Origin: Synaphobranchus kaupii
Lineage: Eukaryota; Chordata; Actinopteri; Anguilliformes; Synaphobranchidae
Reading direction: 5' to 3'
DNA: 64,000 bases
NCBI GenBank assembly: GCA_029718625.1
Contig: CM056376.1
Location: 118,095,906-118,159,905 of the forward strand
Shown: one piece after another, positions 12,001 through 21,308 of the stretch
How positions within the stretch are numbered: the first letter of the stretch is position 1
Layout of the letters: each line of letters begins with the position of its first letter
Position numbers and translations under genes: made by a program
The notes under the pieces: generated by a model
The model's input: only the letters and a program-made list of their open reading frames with translations
Database searches by the model: none
What the model was told of the DNA's origin: nothing

Positions 12001-15000
12001 CTTTAACTGTGACTATATTGACGATATAGTACTGCGTCTCGTACCTTATTGCTTAAGAATCACACTGCACTCTGACAGAACCACACTAGACTCTGCAGGA
12101 ACGACACTGCACTCTGACAGAACCACACTAGACTCTGCAGGAACCACACTGCACTCTGACAGAACAACACTAGACTCTATAAGAAAGAATCACACTGCAC
12201 TCTGAAAAAGCACATTGCACTCTGTTAGAACCACACTAGACTGCAGGAAACACACTGCACTCTGACAGAACCACACTGGACTCTATAAGAAAGAATCACA
12301 CTGCACTCTGTCAGAAACAAACTAGACTATGTAAATAATGTAAGAACCACACTGCACTCTGTACGAACCATATTGCACTGCACACCGTCAGGACCACACT
12401 GGATGGTAAGAACCACATTGGACTGTGTTAGAACCACACAGAACTCCGAAGTACCACATCCTGACCTCTCACCTTCCCTGTCAGCCATGCTGTCAAAAAA
12501 CAGCCAGTCAGTGGGGAGGGGTCCGTGTTTCACAAAGCTCACATAGTGGCTGGTCTGGATGCATGTCACAGCAAAGAGAGCCAATCGCTGGCGAGTGCCA
12601 TGCACTGGTCCCGGCCATGGGCCTTCAGGCACGCTCAGTTGCTCTGGCCTGTGTGACGTACGCTTTCTATGGTTGTGCACCTGGGAGTGGGAGAGTGAGA
12701 GCAGGAGAGAGAAAGAAAGAAGGGGAAAGAGAGAGGGATTGGGGGGAGAGAGACAAAGAGACATTTTAAAGGAGCAATATATAATTTGAAACCCCATCTA
12801 GTGTCCACAAGGAGAACTGCAATTGCAATCAAAAGCCTGACACCGCCTCGCTAGTTGCTCTTGGTCGACTCGGCCACCGCGAGTGGTTGCCAGATTCTAT
12901 CACAGCCTGCGTCTTTGTGTGCGGTGGTGGTACATTGTTGAACCTAGTGTGATGAGGAAGCTATGATTGGGGAAGCCGGCTATTGTAGCATCCAATAGCA
13001 TTTTAAGCAATTTAAATTAACTTTTGTCTTACGTCAAACAGCTACACAGATTGCTAGTGCCCAGTGAATATTTTGGTGTTGAAAAGTTAGTGAAAAATCT
13101 AGACGTTCAGGTGAAAACCCGGCTACATTTGGTTGAAAAGTGAAAGTGAAAAGTTAAAGTTTTCTAGGACATCAAAAGTTTGGACACACCTACTCATAGA
13201 AGGTTTTTTTCTGTTATTTTTACTGTTTTCCACATTTTGGAATAGTAAAGACATCAAAACTATGAGACAACACAAATTAAATTATGCAAAAACCAAAAAA
13301 AGTGTTAAACAAATTTTAAAAAGTCATATTTTAGATTCTTCGAAGTAGACACCCTTTGCCTTGATAATGGCTTTACACATTCTCTCAAACAACTTCTGTA
13401 AACAGGTATTCCACAGGTAAACAGGTGATGCCATCATGATTCTGTATAAAAGGATATCAAAAGACTCCTGATAACTTATTTCCAGGTACTCTTAGAAGCA
13501 ATACTATGACCTCTCTGAATTTGAATGGATCTCTATGGGAATTGGGGGGTGGGACTAGATTAAGCTGTAAATTACACGGGAATAGTATGGAACACATGGT
13601 TGGCTAAATGGCTGTAAGTCAATAAGGGTCTGAGGTATCAAACAAGCCTTAAACCATCACTCTGCTGCCAGAAATACAGTAGATATGGATGCATAACTTG
13701 AAGGGTTTCTTCTCCTGACTTATTTTTCCATAGAGTTCAATAGGAAAATTTGTCAGGAGAAACAACCCTTCAAGTGATCCATCCATATCTACTGCATATC
13801 TGGCAGCAGAGTGATGGTTCTGCAAGCTCTGTGGATGTTTCATTTTTAAAAATAATTTTAAAACAAATTTAGTCACCATGTTGGTAACAGCACAATTGAT
13901 TTTTTTGTGATGCAGGGAGGACACAGATGGTGGGGCAGTTACCAGTTATGCTAAAGGTATAGGAATGACCAGTTTGTCATTAGTATTTTACAGGCCATGG
14001 GTGCCGACTTCATATTGTCAAATTAAATCTTTTCTGGATTTGGCTTTGGGGGGCAGGTGGAGCATTTGGGGGGGGGGGGGGGGGGGGCATTGCCCCCCTA
14101 GAAACGGCCATGGGTGTTCAGTTACCTGTGTGTTACAAGTGTAGCAGTTACCTATATGTTGCAGGTCTAGCAGTTACCTGTGTGCTACAGGTGTAGCAGT
14201 TACATGTGTGCTACAGGTGTGGCAGTTGCCTGTGTGTTACAGGTGTGGCGGTTGCCTGTGTGTTACAGGTGTGGTAGTTACCTGTGTGTTACAGGTGTAG
14301 CAGTTACCAGTGTGTTACAGGTGTAGCAGTTACCTGTGTGTTACAGGTGTGGCAGTTACCTGTGTGCTACAGGTGTGGCAATTACCTGTATGTTGCAGGT
14401 GTAGCAGTTACCTGTGTGCTACAGGTGTAGCAGTTACATGTGCGCTACAGGTGTGGCAGTTGCCTGTGTGTTACAGGTGTGGTAGTTACCAGTGTGTTAC
14501 AGGTGTAGCAGTTACCTGTGTGTTACAGGTGTTGCAGTTACCTGTGTGCTACAGGTGTGGCAATTACCTGTATGTTGCAGGTGTAGCAGTTACCTGTGTG
14601 CTACAGGTATGGCAGTTACCTGTGTGTTACAGGTGTGGCAGTTACCTGTATGTTACAGGTGTGTTACAGGTGTAGCCGTTGCCTGTGTGTTACAGGTGTG
14701 GCAGTTACCTGTGTGTTACAGGTGTGGCAGTACTGTTTGAGGCAGCCAGGCGTGATGTCAGTGTCCTTGTAGCACAGATTACACTCCCACTCTGCCACAG
14801 ACTGACAGATACTGCACTGCCTGAGGGCTGTGGAGAGACAAGCCCTGTTACTGCACTCACACCTGTAAAGCACCTGCAAAACACACTCACCTGTCACAAA
14901 CAGATACTCCTTACAAACATACACATTACAAATGTTCACATATTATAAACAGACAGCTACATATGTTATACATATACACCTCTTACAAAAGTGTGTCAGT

Positions 15001-16665
15001 GCCTGTATGTCAGTGTCTGTACGTCAGTGCCTGTATGCCAGTGTCTGTACGTCAGTGCCTGTATGCCAGTGTCTGTACGTCAGTGCCTGTATGCCAGTGC
15101 CTGTATGCCAGTGTCTGTACGTCAGTGCCTGTATGTCAGTGTCTGTACGTCAGTGTCTGTACGTCAGTGCCTGTATGCCAGTGCCTTACTGTGGTCCAGC
15201 AGATCAGTAATGTCCAGGGAGAGAGAGGGGATGATGGCGTCATACATTCTGTAGTCCTTCCCAAACCTGGGCATGAGCAGGGGCAGGCAGGAGGGCGCCT
15301 TACACAGGAAACAGCTCACAATCACTCACACAAATATGCAGCTCACAATCACTCACACAAATATGCAGCTCACAATCACTCACACAAATATGCAGTTGTC
15401 TATTTGTGTAATCGTGAAGTTGTGTAGTTATCCAACTGGGTAGTTTTGTTCTAGTGTAGTTGTGAGGTTTTGTAAGACAGTAGTGGGGTTGCCTAGTTGT
15501 GGGGTTGTGTAGTTGTATGATTATAGCTGTGCAGTTATGTGATTGTGTCACCAGGGTTACCAGGTTACCAAGGTTACCAGTTACCTCTGCAAACTTTAAC
15601 CCAGCATGGAGGAAAGAGGTTTCCAGCAGGGTCTGCACTGTGGAGACTCTAAGCAGGGCACAGCGGGGGGAGGCGGAGCCAAGAGGGGAGGGCGGGACTG
15701 GGGGAGGGGCTGAGGGAGGGAACAGCTGGTACAGGTGACATTCCTGAGTCTGGAGACTGCCTGACCTTTGGAACATAAGCATCAACACATACACTAAACA
15801 CTAATGCTAATGTTAACACAACCGTGAACAGTGACATCAACATTAATGCTAATGCTAACACTACCATTAACATTGACATCAAAATGTATGCTAATGCTAA
15901 CTCTACCATTAACACTGACTGACAGAGACATCACCTTATCTTCAGAAGTGGCTCCACTCTGAGAAGTTGGAAGAGGTTGTTGAGAAATTCCTCTGGATCT
16001 GAAATAAATGGGGGAGAGAGGGGCCTCATCTTTACACTGAAAAAAACAAATTGTGGAATCTAGAGTCAGTGATATACACACCGACTGGATATTTCTGTAG
16101 TCTAAATTAAAACTTTTTCTGAATGTGCATTTGCCTTCAGATTCCCTGCCACATTCGGAGGTGGTATAAGAGTGACCTGGAACACTTTCACACCTGGGCA
16201 GGAAGGCATGGTGGGGAGGAGCTATGGGTGTAGACAATGTGGAGAGAAGTTATGGGTACAGACAGGGTGGAGAGGTGCTATGGGTACAGACAGGGTAGGG
16301 AGGAGACACACTGACCTTTCTCCTGGTAGGTGAATCCAGTGTCATTGCTCTCTGCTTCCAAAAGTCTCCGTAGGGCCATCGTCTTACTGGCACATACATA
16401 CCCATACCTGTAAATACACAAACAGACATACGTATCTCTAAATCAGTGGTCTCCAACCCTGTTCCTGGAGAGCTACCGTCCTGTAGGTTTTCATTTCAAC
16501 CCTAATTTGGCACACCTGATTCTACTAGCAGCTCAGCAAGATCTCTAGCTGTTGAGTGAGGTGTGCTTTGTTAGGGTTGGAGTGAAAACCTACAGAACGG
16601 TAGCTCTCTAGGAACAGGGTTGGAGACCACTGCTCTAAATAAACACATACCTGTACCTGGCTATA

Positions 16666-16698
<33 letters not shown>

Positions 16699-18817
16699 AT
16701 ACCTGTAAATGTATGCACACACACATGCTCACATACACACACATACACTGAGAGTAACTTACCTGCACAGCTGGACAGACTCACCTGCACAGTGGCACAG
16801 ACTTACCTGCGCAGTGGGTTGACGATGTCACAGCGTAGCAGGTCCTGGGCACGGCTGTGGTTTGGGCCATCCTGCAGCCGAGAGGGGCACAACAACACCC
16901 AATCTACAGAGCTACAGCAAGAGAACACACTGAAAGAGAGAGAGGGGGGGGGGGGGGTTACAACACCCAATCTACAGAGCTACAGCAAGAGAACACAGAG
17001 AGAGAGATAGAGAGAGAGAGATGGGTGGGGTTAGAAAGGAGACAGCATGAAGAGAGATACAGTAAATAGTAGATAGAGTAAAGAGGGGCACCTGAAGAGG
17101 GAAGCATCCAGGTAGCAGGAGTTGAGGTGACCCTGAATCCCTTTCTTCCTCCCACTGTACCGCTCCCTCGCCTCGTCTCCAAATAAGGGCGGGGTGTGCT
17201 CCTCCACACGCTCACTCACCCACTCCGCAAACGCTGCCGACACACACAACAGCTGCGTTATAGCTGTGCTGTACCCGCATTACCACACCTTACAGCTGTG
17301 CTATACCTGCATTACCCCACCTGCATTACAGCTGTGCTATACCGCATTACCACACCTTACAGCTGTGCTATACCTGTATTACCCCACCTGCATTACAGCT
17401 GTGCTATACCGCATTACCACACCTTACAGCTGTGCTATACCTGTATTACCCCACCTGCATTACAGCTGTGCTATACCGCATTACCACACCTTACAGCTGT
17501 GCTATACCGCATTACCCCACCTGCATTACAGCTGTGCTATACCTGCATTACCACACCATACAGCTGTGCTGTGTTATACTTGCATTACCACACCTTACAG
17601 CTGTGCTGTGCTATACCGCATTACCACACCTTACAGCTGTGCTATACCTGTATTACCCCACCTGCATTACAGCTGTGCTATACCGCATTACCACACCTTA
17701 CAGCTGTGCTATACCTGTATTACCCCACCTGCATTACAGCTGTGCTATACCGCATTACCACACCTTACAGCTGTGCTATACCGCATTACCCCACCTGCAT
17801 TACAGCTGTGCTATACCTGCATTACCACACCATACAGCTGTGCTGTGTTATACTTGCATTACCACACCTTACAGCTGTGCTGTGCTATACCTGCATTACC
17901 CCACCTGCATTACAGCTGTGCTATACCGCATTACCCCACCTGTATTACAGCTGTGCTATACCTGCATTACCACACCTGTATTACAGCTGTGCTAGACCTG
18001 CATTACCACACCTTACAGCTGTGCTATACCTGCATTACCACACCTGTATTACAGCTGTGTTTTACCTGCATTACCACACCTGTATAACACCCACATTACC
18101 TACATGTGCAAACACCTGCATCACATTCCTGTCTTACAACCCCTGCTTTACCACAACACATTATACAAATATAATGCAGTAGAAGACACAGGTATCTGAC
18201 CTGCTCTACTCAACACACCTGCAACGAAAAAACAAGCTCCGCTCACCCATGGAGTTGCAGCGCTCCACCTGATTGGCAGGTGTCTCAGGGGCAGGGAAGC
18301 GGGAGTCCCTCCTACAGTTCCGAAGCTTGACAAAAAGCCCCTTGTTGGCAGGGCAACGGAAATGACGTTCTCCAAGGTAACTGCCATCTGTGGCTGCAGC
18401 CATCTCCTGGTCCTGTACGGATATGGACAGCTTGAGTGTGTGTGTATCTCCTGGTCCTGTACAGATATGGACAGCCTGAGTGTGTCTGTATCTCCTGGTC
18501 CTGTACAGATATGGACAGCTTGAGTGTGTGTGTGTATCTCCTGGTCCTGTACAGATATGGACAGCCTGAGTGTGTGTGTGTGTATCTCCTGGTCCTGTAC
18601 AGATATGGACAGTGTGTGTGTATCTCCTGGCCCTGTACAGATATGGACAGCCTGAGTGTGTGTGTGTATCTCCTGGTCCTGTACAGATATGGACAGCCTG
18701 AATGTGTGTGTATCTCCTGGTCCTGTACAGATATGGACAACCTGAGTGTGTGTGTGTAGTTTTCCCAGTTGAGTAAGCACATCACTCTATCCCATTTTCT
18801 GATGAGTAAATTTTCTG

Positions 18818-18864
<47 letters not shown>

Positions 18865-21272
18865 TGCAGACAGACGGACAGACGGACAAACGGCTTACCA
18901 GCTCCAGTCCTGCTACATGCTCAGGGATCCCACTGACTTGCCCAATCCAGCGGATCACCCCATACAGGGGCGGTTCGTTCACCTCCACCATAGAGCCCAC
19001 CTCCAACTGTACCTCTAGCGCTGCCTCCTCTGCATGGTCCCCGCCCACTTCCAGCCGAGTCTTAGAGGGAGACAGAGGAGGTGGCGGACGAGGGGGCCGT
19101 CGGGATTGGCTGGTAGTTATAGGGGAGGGTGGGGCTGGGGGCATGCTGGCCAGTGGAGGTGAAGAGTTTCGGGGGAGATTGAGGAGGACTCGGGGGTTCA
19201 GAGGTTTTTGATCTGTGAGGATAGGAGCACGCGGTAAGCCTTAAACAGCACCCTCTCATGGGGACCTGAATGAGAGACTGTGTGCACACTGGCCCTGTTC
19301 CACACCATTACACCGGTGTGCACACAGCCCTGTTACACACCATTACACCGGTGTGCACACAGCCCTGTTACACACCATTACACCTGTGTGCACACAGCCC
19401 TGTTACACACCATTAAGGGCCGTTCACACAGCGGACGGTAGACGGCAGGACGAAACCGGATGTCATTGTTTTCAATGAGACGACAGCAAGACGGCAGTCG
19501 ACGGCAAAACCGCCGACGGCAGGACGAACTTGCCATCGGAATAAAAAATAGTTCTATTTTTGCCGTCTACCGCTGCGGTAGGGTCACGTGCCGATCGAAC
19601 GGAAGTGGTCCGTTTCAAAATGGATGATGAAAAGTTTGTGGTAGAGATCGAGAGGTGGGAGGAAATATGGAATCAAAAACTGAAAAAGTACCGAGATCTC
19701 GACAAAAAGGCTGCAGCATGGAGTGCTGTAAGCACGGAAATGGAGATTCCAGGTACACATTATTATTAGCTGTGTTTTCAGAAGCTTTTCTGTGTATGAT
19801 TCGAGGTGTAACCAACAAGCTAGTGAAGCTAGCTACCTAGACCAGCTGCCATTATAATATTGCAATCTGCAATTTTTTAAAGCGATTAGAAAATAATGGT
19901 TGGGTCAGCTCACTATGACATGACACCATCGTAACTGAATAGCTGGCTAACGTTAGCGGTCCATTTTGCAAAGGCGCTCTTTGGTACACGGTAATCTGTT
20001 TGGCGCGCACCGTTAACATGGCAACGGATGTAAACAATGCGTCCGCACTTGTCACCGCGACGGACATTTCTGTACCGTCCTGCCGTCGTACCGTCTACCG
20101 TCCTGCCGTCTACCGCCCGCTGTGTGAACGTCGCATTACACCTGTATGCACACAGCCCTATTACAGACCATTACACCTGTGTGCACACAGCCCTGTTCCA
20201 CACCATTACACCTGTGTGCACACGGCCCTATTACAGACCATTACACCTGTGTGCACACAGCCCTATTACAGACCATTACACCTGTGTGCACACAGCCCTG
20301 TTCCACACCATTACACCTGTGTGCACACGGCCCTATTACAGACCATTACACCTGTGTGCACACAGCCCTATTACAGACCATTACACCTGTGTGCACACAG
20401 CCCTGTTACACACCATTACACCTGTATGCACACAGCCCTATTACAGACCATTACACCTGTGTGCACACTGGCCCTGTTCCACACCATTACACCTGTGTGC
20501 ACACGGCCCTATTACAGACCATTACACCTGTGTGCACACAGCCCTGTTCCACACCATTACACCTGTGTGCACACGGCCCTGTTACAGACCATTACACCTG
20601 TGTGCACACAGCCCTGTTACACACCATTACACCTGTTTGCACACAGCCTTGTTCCACACCATTACACCTGTGTGCACACGGCTCTGTTCCACACCATTAC
20701 ACCTGGCTGGGACTTGAGCAGGTGTTTCTGTACAGGTAGAGAGTGGTGTTTTTTAGCAGGTGTGTCTGTACAGGTAGAGAGTGGTGTTTTTTTAGCAGGC
20801 GTGTCTGTACAGGCAGGGAGTGGTGTTTTTTAGCAGGTGTGTCTGTACAGGTAGGGAGTGGTGTTTTTTAGCAGGCATGTCTGTACAGGTAGGGAGTGGT
20901 GTTTTTTAGCAGGCATGTCTGTACAGGTAGGGAGTGGTGTTTTTTAGCAGGCGTATCTGTACAGGTAGGGAGTGGTGTTTTTTAGCAGGCGTATCTGTAC
21001 AGGTAGGGAGTGGTGTTTTTTAGCAGGCATGTCTGTACAGGTAGAGAGTGGTGTTTTTTAGCAGGCATGTCTGTACAGGTAGGGAGTGGTGTTTTTTAGC
21101 AGGCGTGTCTGTACAGGTAGGGAGTGGCGTTTGAGCAGGTGTGTCTGTACCTGGAGGTACCCTGGAGACAGGGAGCTGAGGGGAAGACACTAAGTTCAGC
21201 TTCTGCTCCTTAAACCAGCCATCCCAGGACCCCACTGAACTGTCCTACACAGGAGAGAGAAGTGTTACACAT

Positions 21273-21308
<36 letters not shown>

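Noticed and set aside
5215..12440. CRISPR-like appearance of regularly spaced repeats
   Set aside because: Vertebrate gene intron; no unique spacers, and the repeats are contiguous minisatellite units.
17194..18182. Open frames of 187-328 aa ([15 protein letters not shown]) on the plus strand
   Set aside because: They run through a minisatellite opposite cyld introns. Three frames are open at once because the unit lacks stops, and none starts or ends like a gene.
20000..20833. Open frames of 197-277 aa ([14 protein letters not shown] repeats)
   Set aside because: Pure 34-bp minisatellite read-through, including Harbinger terminal sequence at the start.
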